From Microcoleus sp. bin38.metabat.b11b12b14.051 (GTDB lineage: Bacteria > Cyanobacteriota > Cyanobacteriia > Cyanobacteriales > Microcoleaceae): DNA of 37,417 bases. A model generated the notes under the pieces. That model searched no databases, had not been told where the DNA came from, and was given only the letters and a program-made list of their open reading frames with translations. The position numbers were made by a program, and so were the translations under genes. The stretch's first letter is position 1, and the number at the start of each line of letters is the position of its first letter. Below, one piece after another: positions 24,655-32,440 of the stretch. The stretch spans positions 1-37,417 of the forward strand of contig NZ_JAAFKD010000046.1 of assembly GCF_013299165.1 (NCBI RefSeq). The letters run 5' to 3'.

Positions 24655-25860
24655 GCCGCGCCAAGTCCATCCCCAACCGGTTTCAGTTTTAATCGCAGAA
24701 GCGATCGCAATTGCCGCCACTAACGCACCCCCCAAACCTCCCAACCACCAGTATTTCGTCGAACAGTCAGAAATTTCGGCACCCAAACGGCGCAAAGTGT
24801 AATGGTACGAAATTACGATCGCACACAAACAAATAGTTAACAAGGTTATCGGCAAATGGTAACTGGTAATTGGTAACTGGTAATTGGTAATGATGTTGGC
24901 AATTTCACCGTTAGCCAGCAAAATACCTAACGCCAACCACGGCATCGGATAAAGAAAAAACATAATTGCGGCCATGTAAACCATCAAGCCCCAACTGCGG
25001 TTAGCACCGAGATACAAATTCTTTGTCCAGCCTTCCCACAATGCGTTCCAAGACCGATACATCCGCACGGACGCCAAATTTCCCCCCGAATAAAGTCCGA
25101 GCTTTAAACCCGCACGTTTGATGCGTCTAGCTAATTCCACATCTTCGACAATTTTGCCAGCAACTGCTTCATGTCCGCCGATTTTTTCGTAAGCCGATCG
25201 CCTAAACAGCATAAACGGCCCGCCTGCAAAGGCAATGTCTGTTTTTGCAGCATCATTAACCGCCGTAAAGTCGTAGCAAACGGCTAGATGATTGAACATT
25301 AACGGCTGCACCAACCACTCTGCCAAACAATCGCAAACGAGGGCTGGCATACAGGTTAGCAAGTCTATTTTCTCGGTTTCGGCTGTGGCGATCGCGGTTT
25401 CGATCGCCCCGGGTTTCAGGCGCACGTCGGCATCGATAAATAATAGGAAATCTCCGGTTGCTACCTGCACGGCTTGGGCGCAGGCCCAGTTTTTGCCCGC
25501 CCAATATTGGTTGGCAGGTCGCGCCTCACCTGCTAATATCTTCAGACGGGAGTCATCGAGCTGCTGTTGTAGGGCGATCGCGATCGCCTTGGTGTCGTCT
25601 GTCGAGCGATCGTCTACAATCAAAACCTCTAGGTTTTCTGCCCAGAGCGCTGTACTCTCCAAAATGGCGATCGCGCAATCCCGAATATTCTCAGCTTCGT
25701 TGTATGCTGGTACGATTACCGAAATTTTCCGAGCCAGCCCCGGTGAGGGCTTCGCCCCGCTGCTGTCGGTTCGAGGCGCATTTTTGACGCTGAGGCGCAA
25801 ATTCTTAGTGTAAGCTCTACTTACGATTAAAGAAAAAATTAGCAGGGTTAACAATATCAA
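24631..25860 (-). CDS. Membrane-associated family 2 glycosyltransferase
   Basis: A 409-aa GT-A-fold enzyme. Residues 45-260 form the GT2 domain: VIVPAYNEAENI, VDDRSTDDT, the DAD metal motif at 143-145, GGPFMLFRR and VEDVELARRIKRAG. A membrane helix precedes it (LLTLLIFSLIVS) and two or three follow (about 290-315, 340-353, 372-392). This layout fits carotenoid or hopanoid-type glycosyltransferases (CruG-like, HpnB-like), but the acceptor is not certain. The frame has no ATG before the catalytic domain; I take the TTG at 25860, which has GAGG about 10 nt upstream. Residues 325-339 (TNYQLPITSYHLPIT) are encoded by a run of TGGTAAT/TGGTAAC heptamers and look like a repeat insertion between two membrane helices. 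The gene end lies in the last 187-bp repeat. Confidence 0.88.
   Translation of the reverse strand: MILLTLLIFSLIVSRAYTKNLRLSVKNAPRTDSSGAKPSPGLARKISVIVPAYNEAENIRDCAIAILESTALWAENLEVLIVDDRSTDDTKAIAIALQQQLDDSRLKILAGEARPANQYWAGKNWACAQAVQVATGDFLLFIDADVRLKPGAIETAIATAETEKIDLLTCMPALVCDCLAEWLVQPLMFNHLAVCYDFTAVNDAAKTDIAFAGGPFMLFRRSAYEKIGGHEAVAGKIVEDVELARRIKRAGLKLGLYSGGNLASVRMYRSWNALWEGWTKNLYLGANRSWGLMVYMAAIMFFLYPMPWLALGILLANGEIANIITNYQLPITSYHLPITLLTICLCAIVISYHYTLRRLGAEISDCSTKYWWLGGLGGALVAAIAIASAIKTETGWGWTWRGRALQINS
24855..24893. repeat. TGGTAAT/TGGTAAC heptamer run inside the glycosyltransferase gene
   Basis: Five consecutive heptamers, alternately TGGTAAC and TGGTAAT, in coding sequence. They code in frame for the NYQLPIT/SYHLPIT peptide. 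The same heptamer recurs outside genes at about 26229-26245. Confidence 0.85.
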
Positions 25861-25972
25861 AGCGAACTGACCTCAAAATTTCCGTACACAATTTGTCTGT
25901 CTAAATATTAAAAAATATTAAAACAAAAAGCTAGTCGATCGCCCAAAAAGTTATTTCTGCCGCCTCCTTTGC

Positions 25973-25978
25973 TATAAT
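25973..25978 (+). promoter_or_regulatory. Probable -10 box of the microprotein transcript
   Basis: A perfect TATAAT about 105 bp before the microprotein ATG. No good -35 box at the usual distance; transcription would begin near 25985, just before the structured leader. Confidence 0.5.
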
Positions 25979-25988
25979 TTGTGAGCAT

Positions 25989-26056
25989 CTTTCGGCTCTA
26001 CCGCAGTAAGGGGTCTTACCCCTCACCCAGTCAGCGACCGAAAAGCCGAGGATAGA
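25989..26056 (+). ncRNA. Structured leader or small RNA before the 35-aa ORF
   Basis: TCGGCT at 25992-25997 pairs with AGCCGA at 26044-26049, closing a stem that encloses a second hairpin, AGGGGT-CTT-ACCCCT at 26009-26023, and the single-stranded stretch CACCCAGTCAGCGACC. It lies between a TATAAT box and the microprotein's ribosome binding site. It could be a 5' UTR control element or an independent small RNA; no known family matched by eye. Confidence 0.4.
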
Positions 26057-26080
26057 TATCAGTCAAGAGAGGATATTGCA

Positions 26081-26188
26081 ATGGGCGAATTTCTGACAGT
26101 TGATGTGTTGGCGGACACGATAGCGGTACTCGGTGCTTTGGGTTTTTTCTTTTTGGGATATCAAGCTTTGCAGATGTTGAAAAGATAA
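26081..26188 (+). CDS. 35-aa single-span membrane microprotein
   Basis: The frame reads MGEFLTVDVLADTIAVLG, then ALGFFFLGYQALQMLKR. The polar start, one hydrophobic helix of about 20 residues (residues 10-29) and the basic end (LKR) predict a single-pass membrane peptide with its C terminus on the cytoplasmic side. AGAGAGG lies 8 nt upstream of the ATG, and a TATAAT box with a structured leader precedes it. It resembles in size the small subunits of cyanobacterial photosynthetic complexes (Psb, Psa, Pet, Ndh), but I do not recognise it as any of those I know. The ribosome binding site, promoter and coding composition support a real gene, while homology could not be tested. Neighbours give no hint of function. 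Confidence 0.6.
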   Translation: MGEFLTVDVLADTIAVLGALGFFFLGYQALQMLKR

Positions 26189-26604
26189 AGTACCGCAATT
26201 GTCAAGTGAGGGAGGTAGGGATTAGTCATGGGTAATTGGTAATTGGCTGGTGAATACCTCACTTGATTGAGAATCTTTGATATTAGTCAACTCAGTATTT
26301 TGCCAGCCGTTGCAGTGAAATAAAATTACATAACTTGTGGAGCGGCCATCAATAATCGCCAAAAATCTGCAACTTAAACGTAAAACAACAGACAAGTCCA
26401 AAAACGGGTATTTGCTTTCCGGCGATGTGAGTGTGGAGATCCTAAAACTTTAGACGCTAGTTCTTGCTCCCAGATTCATCTGTGAATTAAGTCTAAAATC
26501 TCAAATTTAAAATCTCAAATCGACTGACCTAGTTACAACTAAAAACTGCCTGCTGTGAAACTGTTTCTTGCGAAAATCAACCAAAAAAAGGCTGCGTTAT
26601 TATC
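26189..26604. other. Spacer before the kinase gene, no gene seen
   Basis: It holds a short TGGTAAT heptamer run (26229-26245) and TAAAATCTCAAA-type AT-rich repeats near 26490-26520. The kinase promoter should lie here, but I cannot point to -35/-10 boxes with confidence. Confidence 0.4.
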
Positions 26605-29166
26605 ATGGTGAGCCAACTTTTAGATGGACGCTATCAAATCATTGAAGTCATAGAAACAGGAGAATTTGGACAAACCTATCTCGCAAAAGATACTCGCCGT
26701 CCCGGAGAACCGCAGTGCTTTGTCAAGCACCTGCGTCCCGGTACCAGCGAACCGAAATTAATTAATACTACGCGCCGTCTTTTCCAAAAAGAAGCAGAAG
26801 TTCTAGAAAAGCTCGGCCAACACGACCAAATCCCTCAGCTATTCGCTTATTTTGAAGAAAACGAAGAATTTTTCTTAGTTGAATCCTTTATTGCCGGTCA
26901 CTCGCTATCCACCGAAATTGTGCCGGGAAAACCGGTAACTGAAGAAAAAATTATTCCTTTGCTGAAGGAACTGTTAGAAATTTTAGTGTTTGTCCACGGG
27001 CAGGGAGTAATTCACCGAGATATTAAACCAGCAAATTTAATCCGCCGCTATGCGGATAACAAGTTAGTTTTGATCGACTTTGGCTCGGTGAAAGAAATTC
27101 ACATCGCCCAAAGACAAGCGCCGGTAACTGTGCGGATCGGTACGCTGGAATATATGCCGATCGAGCAATTTCAATACAACCCGCAGCTTAACAGCGATAT
27201 CTACGCTTTGGGAATGATTGGCATCCAAGCGATGACGGGTTTGCCGGCTTACGATTTGCCGAAACTCCGCGATTTGAAAAATTCTAATAAAGGCGAAATT
27301 GTTTGGCGCCATTTAACCACCTGCTCCCAAGCGCTGGCCGATGTTTTGGACAATATGGTGCGCTACGATTTTCGGGAGCGCTACCAGTCGGCGGCGGAGG
27401 CTTTAGCCGATTTGCGGAAAATTGGCGATCGATCGCGCGCGCGGATACCCAAACTCACAATCTATCGCGAAGAAGTCGATCGGCGCAGCAGCAGTCGCGG
27501 TGATATCACAGTCGTCGGTCGGAGAATATTAGAAGAATTGCGCGTCAGTTTGGACTTGCAGCCAGAAGAAGCAGAGGCGATCGAAGATGAGGTATTGAAC
27601 CCTTACCGCAAATACAGGCAAAAAGGCGAACGCTACGAACAATCGCTGCAAGAAGCCATGCAGCAAGAATATCCCTTTTCTGCCGAAACTCGCGAAGAGT
27701 TAAAACGTTTGCAGCAAGTTTTAGGGCTGACTGACGAAGATGCCACCAGAATCGAAGAATTAGTCGTGCCTAAATCTTTATTCGGTAAATTGTACAAGGC
27801 GATCGCCATAGTTTTGGAGGGACACCGCAACCCCAACCCCCAACTACCGCCAGCCAGCAGCGACACTGCACTCGGCGTGCAGGCAATTTCGACGGTATCC
27901 CCGGAGGTACATCTCAACGGAAAAGGCGATTTGTCGTTAGCGCAGCCCGCCCCTACGGGGGCTACGCCAACGGAGAGGATCGCCCACAACAGCCCCAGCG
28001 CCCCAGCAATTGCACCCAAACCACCTCGCAAATTCAATCCCTATCTCGCCGGAGCAACAATTGCAGCACTCTTAGCTGCGATCGGCGGCATTTACGGATA
28101 TCTCAAATGGCAAGAATGGCAGCAGCGAGTGCAGCAAGAAGCCGAACAACTCAATCAAATTGAATCACTTTATACAGCCAGCAATTATGAAGGCTGCATC
28201 AGCCAAATCCCCACAATTGCCAAAACTTCCAGCAGCTATACCTCCGCTCAAAACTTACAGGAAAAATGCCAAGCCGGTCGGCGCTGGAAAAACGCCAAAG
28301 TCAAAAACTTCGCCCAACATTCCGATGCCGTCGGCGCTGTTGCTTTCAGTCCAGACGGCTTAATGTTAGCCAGCGGTTCCAAAGACAAAACCCTCCAAAT
28401 TTGGGATTTAGCTACAGGCAAATCCATCCGCACATTCCCCGGGGATTCATCCACAATTTGGTCGGTTGCTTTCGACGCCAACGGTACGAAAATTGCGACA
28501 GGAACAGGTTTTTGGAGAGTCATGCTCTGGGATTTAAAAACTGGGCAAGTTACTCGCACTCTCGACCACACCGCATCTGTTTGGTCAGTAGCTCTCAGCC
28601 CCGACGGACAACTCGTTGCTAGCGGCAGCGGCGACAAAACCACCAAGATTTCCGATTCAGCAACTGGCAATTCGGTTCAGAATTTGCCAGACCATACAGA
28701 TTTTGTTTATTCTGTTGCTTTCACTCCCGATGGCAAAAGTTTGGTGAGCGCTTCTAAGGATAAAAAAATTACAATTGTTGATGTAGCAACGGGGAGGTTG
28801 CTGAAAACTCTTGAGGGACACGGCGACGCGGTGAGGTCAGTTGCTGTCAGCCCGGACGGCAAGACAATTGTTAGCGGTTCCTACGATGAAAGTATTAAAA
28901 TCTGGAATCTCGAAACAGGAGATTTAATTCGCTCGATCAAGGGACATTCTGATGATGTTGTCTCGGTTGCTATCAGCCCGGACGGGAATTTTATTGCTAG
29001 CGGGAGCAAGGATAAAACTATTAAAGTTTGGGACTTTAATACTGGAGAATTGCTGAATACTTTGACGGGACATACCGATGAGGTTTATGTGGTGACTTTT
29101 AGTCCTGATGGCAAAACTATTGCTAGCGGTTCTAAAGACAACACAATTAAGTTGTGGCTCAGGTAA
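26605..29166 (+). CDS. Serine/threonine protein kinase with WD40 repeats
   Basis: An 853-aa Hanks-type kinase. The kinase domain (about residues 8-275) has Lys41 in CFVKHL, Glu63, the catalytic HRDIKPAN (137-144) and DFG (158-160), and the APE-like EYMPIEQF. The glycine loop is IETGEFGQTY, with Glu where the first Gly is usual, so nucleotide binding may be altered but is probably retained. Residues 290-420 are helical, with LGLTDEDATRIEE-type motifs. A proline-rich joint (460-475) leads to one membrane helix (about 477-497, YLAGATIAALLAAIGGIYGY). Residues 572-853 hold seven WD40 units, enough for one closed propeller on the other side of the membrane or, in the case of reversed topology, the cytoplasm. 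It should phosphorylate Ser/Thr on unknown targets with the propeller as sensor or scaffold. No partner gene is adjacent. Confidence 0.93.
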   Translation: MVSQLLDGRYQIIEVIETGEFGQTYLAKDTRRPGEPQCFVKHLRPGTSEPKLINTTRRLFQKEAEVLEKLGQHDQIPQLFAYFEENEEFFLVESFIAGHSLSTEIVPGKPVTEEKIIPLLKELLEILVFVHGQGVIHRDIKPANLIRRYADNKLVLIDFGSVKEIHIAQRQAPVTVRIGTLEYMPIEQFQYNPQLNSDIYALGMIGIQAMTGLPAYDLPKLRDLKNSNKGEIVWRHLTTCSQALADVLDNMVRYDFRERYQSAAEALADLRKIGDRSRARIPKLTIYREEVDRRSSSRGDITVVGRRILEELRVSLDLQPEEAEAIEDEVLNPYRKYRQKGERYEQSLQEAMQQEYPFSAETREELKRLQQVLGLTDEDATRIEELVVPKSLFGKLYKAIAIVLEGHRNPNPQLPPASSDTALGVQAISTVSPEVHLNGKGDLSLAQPAPTGATPTERIAHNSPSAPAIAPKPPRKFNPYLAGATIAALLAAIGGIYGYLKWQEWQQRVQQEAEQLNQIESLYTASNYEGCISQIPTIAKTSSSYTSAQNLQEKCQAGRRWKNAKVKNFAQHSDAVGAVAFSPDGLMLASGSKDKTLQIWDLATGKSIRTFPGDSSTIWSVAFDANGTKIATGTGFWRVMLWDLKTGQVTRTLDHTASVWSVALSPDGQLVASGSGDKTTKISDSATGNSVQNLPDHTDFVYSVAFTPDGKSLVSASKDKKITIVDVATGRLLKTLEGHGDAVRSVAVSPDGKTIVSGSYDESIKIWNLETGDLIRSIKGHSDDVVSVAISPDGNFIASGSKDKTIKVWDFNTGELLNTLTGHTDEVYVVTFSPDGKTIASGSKDNTIKLWLR

Positions 29167-29321
29167 TCTGAACTAAGAAGGAAGAAGGAAGAAGGAAAAA
29201 GCAAGAAGGAAGAAGCAAGAAGGAAGAAGGTATCATTTCATTCTACTCGTTACTTTCGCTCCTGCCTGGTAACGCAGATCCGGAGGAAGAGCCTCCATTT
29301 TTTCAAAGGAGGCTCTTCCTC
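29167..29321. repeat. GGAAGAA heptamers and a 14-bp perfect hairpin after the kinase gene
   Basis: Heptamers of GAAGAAG type run from 29175 to 29231. The stem GAGGAAGAGCCTCC (29283-29296) is the exact complement of GGAGGCTCTTCCTC (29308-29321), with an 11-nt loop containing six T. This hairpin may terminate the kinase transcript. Its right arm ends at 29321, the base before the MITE begins. Confidence 0.8.
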
Positions 29322-29513
29322 TATAGAACCCATTTGATATCTATTTTGCGTAAATCTCAGAAACCGGGTTTCTCTCTATATTTCTCGTCACCCAACCCAA
29401 AAACTCGTAGAAACCCGGTTTCTCGCCACGCAGCGTAAATCTCAGAAACTGGTTTCTCTCTATATTTTTCGTCACCCAACCCAAAAACTCAAAAATGTCA
29501 AATGGGTTCTATA
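29322..29513. mobile_element. 192-bp MITE sharing ends with the IS at 6330
   Basis: The left end 29322-29342 (TATAGAACCCATTTGATAT, then CT) and the right end 29493-29513 are inverted repeats matching at about 19 of 21 positions, and both match the ends of the decayed IS at 6330-7406. The interior is two copies of a 60-bp segment with CAGAAACCGGGTTTCTC and CGTCACCCAACCCAAAAAC. It has no coding capacity and would need the IS transposase in trans. Confidence 0.82.
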
Positions 29514-29590
29514 TCTCAGTTCCTTTCGCTGGAGCCTAGGAACCACTTAAACAGATAATTGCACCAGGACTGCTAAAGATCGCCTTTCAT

Positions 29591-31003
29591 TCAATTACAG
29601 TAATTCAGCTCATGTTCTAAGGATTTGGGAAAGTGCCAATCAGGTGTTTCAATTTCTTCCTCAACGGCAAAATCTTCAGTAGAGTTGTCTCGGATTTGAA
29701 AAAAGTAGTAGAGGTTAGTCACAGTTAAATCAGATATTGCTTCCCAGTTGGAGGTCGCTAAAGCTGGATAGCCAGTGGCGATCGCCTGCTGACAAACATA
29801 AGATTCATGTCCCCGGCGTAGTTCCGGCCCGACAGCGAAGGCTAGCTGGTCGCGCAAGGATAGGAAGTGAGACTTTTGCTTTAAACTTTCATAAAGTGAA
29901 GGTTCCGCAGCTAATACCGCAAATGTAGTGTGAATGCTAGTTTTTAAATGCTCGCCGCTGAGTTTATCTAAACTAGCTAACTGGTGCTGGTCTTTGGCAG
30001 ACAAAGTTTGCATCCAATCAACCTCATTTTGCCAAAACTCTATGACACTTAAGTCATGACCGAGAATTCTAGTAACTTCGGGAAATAAAAAATCTAGCTC
30101 TGATTGCGACTGACATCCTTTAACGACAGTCAGAATATCTTGACGAATTTTTGATTGCAGTTCCAGCAGGCGCGAACTCACCATATTATAAGCGCGCTGC
30201 AACTGAAACGTGATGCCGATCGCCAGCTCGATCGCCCAAACACATTCCCTTTGCCGCAGTTGTGCAGCACAACACAGCCCCTCCAACAAACCCGGATTAT
30301 CATAAATTTTTAGAGCCTCAAACAACATATCCCGCCCGCTATTAATTTCGGAATTCCGAAGTTTGATATCGGGTAGTGTCAGGGCTGACTGGCAGCGTTT
30401 GATAGCTTTAGAAAAAATATCGTAACCGTTAACCAGTTTCTGGCGGTACATTTCAAAATTTGAGTTGTGAGCCACCTTGAAAATCTGCTGGATCACCTCT
30501 ACTCCCCGATCTTTGAGGATGTGTCTGAGATCGATAAACCCATCTTTAATTTTTAGCTTTTGGTGCTTTGCCTCTTCTCTCATTTTTAATACTTGGTCGA
30601 GGTTTACTGCTGACAAAACTGTGTTCGATACAGCGCCAATACCAATGACAGCAGCCGTCGCTTGCATCACAGCCAAATTAATTTTCAGACAGTTAAGCAT
30701 TCTGTATATTTTTTGAAAGCCCTGATGAGTTTGAGCAAGCTGCAACGGGGCTGCTGTCACGTAGGCAGGAACCACCAGCGGCTGTAGGGGGCCGCCTCCG
30801 GCTAACTGTGCGAGCAATCCCAGAACTCCCCGATGGGATAGAGTTGCAGTTGTTGATGGATAAAAGATTTTTGCAATCTCCACAAACTCCCCTGTCACCG
30901 GATCTCTAGCAGCAGGGAGCAATTTTCCTGTTTTGGTGGCAGGCTGTACCAGGCTGCCAGTGTTGAGTCGATCCTGAGTTGCAGGGGTGAACAGATAATC
31001 CAT
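29591..31003 (-). CDS. Unknown helical protein with a central hydrophobic segment
   Basis: A 470-aa protein that I cannot assign to a named family. The first 70 residues are rich in T, P and A. Residues 109-135 (INLAVMQATAAVIGIGAV and on to SAVNL) are a small-residue-rich hydrophobic segment that could enter a membrane, flanked by amphipathic helices. Residues 140-400 are helical, with conserved-looking stretches such as KDGFIDLRHILKDRG, LRQRECVWAIELAIG and LDFLFPEVTRILGHD and LKQKSHFLSLRDQLAFAV. The acidic tail (TEDFAVEEEIETPDW) ends the chain. I believe similar proteins occur in other cyanobacteria. No catalytic motif is visible. It is divergent from the 341-aa unknown gene, with 77 bp between them, so the two probably share control. 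Confidence 0.75.
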   Translation of the reverse strand: MDYLFTPATQDRLNTGSLVQPATKTGKLLPAARDPVTGEFVEIAKIFYPSTTATLSHRGVLGLLAQLAGGGPLQPLVVPAYVTAAPLQLAQTHQGFQKIYRMLNCLKINLAVMQATAAVIGIGAVSNTVLSAVNLDQVLKMREEAKHQKLKIKDGFIDLRHILKDRGVEVIQQIFKVAHNSNFEMYRQKLVNGYDIFSKAIKRCQSALTLPDIKLRNSEINSGRDMLFEALKIYDNPGLLEGLCCAAQLRQRECVWAIELAIGITFQLQRAYNMVSSRLLELQSKIRQDILTVVKGCQSQSELDFLFPEVTRILGHDLSVIEFWQNEVDWMQTLSAKDQHQLASLDKLSGEHLKTSIHTTFAVLAAEPSLYESLKQKSHFLSLRDQLAFAVGPELRRGHESYVCQQAIATGYPALATSNWEAISDLTVTNLYYFFQIRDNSTEDFAVEEEIETPDWHFPKSLEHELNYCN

Positions 31004-31080
31004 GTTGTGAGTATGTTTGCATAGAAAAAGGCAGATGTTCTGTATTGTATGCTATTTAGGGAAAGGAGGAATGAAAGGAA
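31004..31080. promoter_or_regulatory. Shared promoter region of the divergent unknown pair
   Basis: Only 77 bp separate the two divergent starts. The right-hand gene has AAAGGAGG about 12 nt and AAAGGA about 2 nt before its ATG, and TATGCT near 31048 could be a -10 box. The short gap means the two promoters overlap or face each other closely. Confidence 0.5.
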
Positions 31081-32106
31081 ATGAATGAGTATCTCAAGGT
31101 ATTCCAGGCTATTACCCAGTTTAGCGATCGACTACTAGCAGACGAATATCAATCCGTGGAGATTAAACAATCAGCTACCCACCTCAGCCTAGATGTGGAA
31201 CCTTGCATTGAGGAAATCAAGCAATCGGCCCTCAGACTCAAGGAGTTACTTCAGGTATGTTTCAAAGATGTATCTCAGGCGGAAGATGTCTGGAATAGCA
31301 AGCCGAGAATTGCTAAAGCCTCTGTTGTTGATGTCTGGGAGCAAATTGGCGAACTAAGCGGCTGCGATGTGAGAATTCGCAATTTAGCAAAACAGGGCAA
31401 ATATGATGCTGTTGTTAAAATTCGCAAAGCATGGAGCGACAAGGCTACAAAGTTAAAAAATCAGTGGTTTTTGTGGGATAAAAACCAAGAAGTATTTAAA
31501 AGAGATACTATCGGTTTTTTTGAAAAAGATAATCTGCACAAAGAGTTGCGGAATGAGGTTGACTACCAGGCTGAGCGAGTGATTTTGATTGTTGAAAATG
31601 AACTGAATTTGATTTTTAAAGAATTACAAGCTATTGATATAGAAAAAATAGAATTTTGTATTGAATGTTTCGACCTCTACAGTCAATCGAGATTTAGACA
31701 ACGACTGCAATCAATTGGGGGCGAAATTGTGTCGAAGTTTACGGAACCTCTGAAATATTTGCCGGAGTCTTATGGCAAGACTTTTAGAGAAACGCTGAAA
31801 GTTCCTGTAGAAACTCTGGTTCACAAAAGCAAAATGGGCATCAGTTTGATCGATTTTGAAGAGTCTTGTAAAGTGATTGGAGCGATTGTGGATAATTTAA
31901 TTTTAGAAATTTTTGAGGAGCGCGTGAAACTGGCAATTCAAACTGTTGAAAAAGCGCTGATGTTCTACAATAATTTTTTAGAAAAGCAGGCGCGGTACCA
32001 GCAAGAGACATCCGAACAGCGAGCAGCGGAAAAAGATTGGATGGAATACCAGCGGCAGCAACTTAAGGAAGTTCAGCATTATATTGATGCAGTCATTAGT
32101 CATTAG
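31081..32106 (+). CDS. Unknown helical protein, divergent from the 470-aa gene
   Basis: A 341-aa soluble, mostly helical protein of unknown function. It has no membrane segment or signal peptide and no visible enzyme motif. Charged heptad-like stretches (for example LKELLQVCFKDVSQAED and EKDNLHKELRNEVDYQAE) and a C-terminal helix (QETSEQRAAEKDWMEYQRQQ) suggest coiled-coil packing. AGGAGG and AAAGGA precede the ATG. The last residues (VISH) and the TAG stop come from the first units of a GTCATTA heptamer tract that continues beyond the gene, so the original C terminus may have been different. Its position head to head with the 470-aa helical protein suggests that they act together, perhaps as two parts of one complex; this is inference from position only. 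Confidence 0.75.
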   Translation: MNEYLKVFQAITQFSDRLLADEYQSVEIKQSATHLSLDVEPCIEEIKQSALRLKELLQVCFKDVSQAEDVWNSKPRIAKASVVDVWEQIGELSGCDVRIRNLAKQGKYDAVVKIRKAWSDKATKLKNQWFLWDKNQEVFKRDTIGFFEKDNLHKELRNEVDYQAERVILIVENELNLIFKELQAIDIEKIEFCIECFDLYSQSRFRQRLQSIGGEIVSKFTEPLKYLPESYGKTFRETLKVPVETLVHKSKMGISLIDFEESCKVIGAIVDNLILEIFEERVKLAIQTVEKALMFYNNFLEKQARYQQETSEQRAAEKDWMEYQRQQLKEVQHYIDAVISH

Positions 32107-32440
32107 TCATTAGTCATTGGTCATTGGTCATTGGTCATTGGTCATCTCGCCCGCTCGCGAAGCCGAAGGGTGGTCATTGGTTATTGGTTATTGGTCATTA
32201 GTCATTGGTCATTTGTCATTGGTCATTGGTCATTGGTCATTGGTCATTGGTCATTGGTCATCAGTCATCAGTCACCTGTCAACGCTTCTCTTTCGCAAGC
32301 TGTCAACTGTCAACCCCTCGACTCCGCTCGGGGCTCTTCTGTCAACTGCCAACCCCTCGACTCCGCTCGGGCCAACTGTCAACTGTCAACTGTCAACTGT
32401 CAACTGTCATTGGTCATTGGTCATTGGCTGCAATACCCTA
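32095..32440. repeat. Heptamer tracts (GTCATTA, GTCATTG, CAACTGT) with embedded hairpin repeat
   Basis: From inside the end of the 341-aa gene, GTCATTA then GTCATTG/GTTATTG heptamers run to about 32275, broken by a CTCGCCCGCTCGCGAAGCCG element at 32145. CCCCTCGACTCCGCTCGGG occurs twice (32315 and 32353), each time after CAACTGT-type heptamers, which then run on to about 32408. More GTCATTG units follow. Three open frames through this tract are repeat translations, not genes. Confidence 0.9.

Noticed and set aside
26001..26040. Yfr1-type small RNA in the leader
   Set aside because: The CCCTCACCC stretch only loosely recalls the Yfr1 core (ACTCCTCACAC), and the surrounding structure differs.
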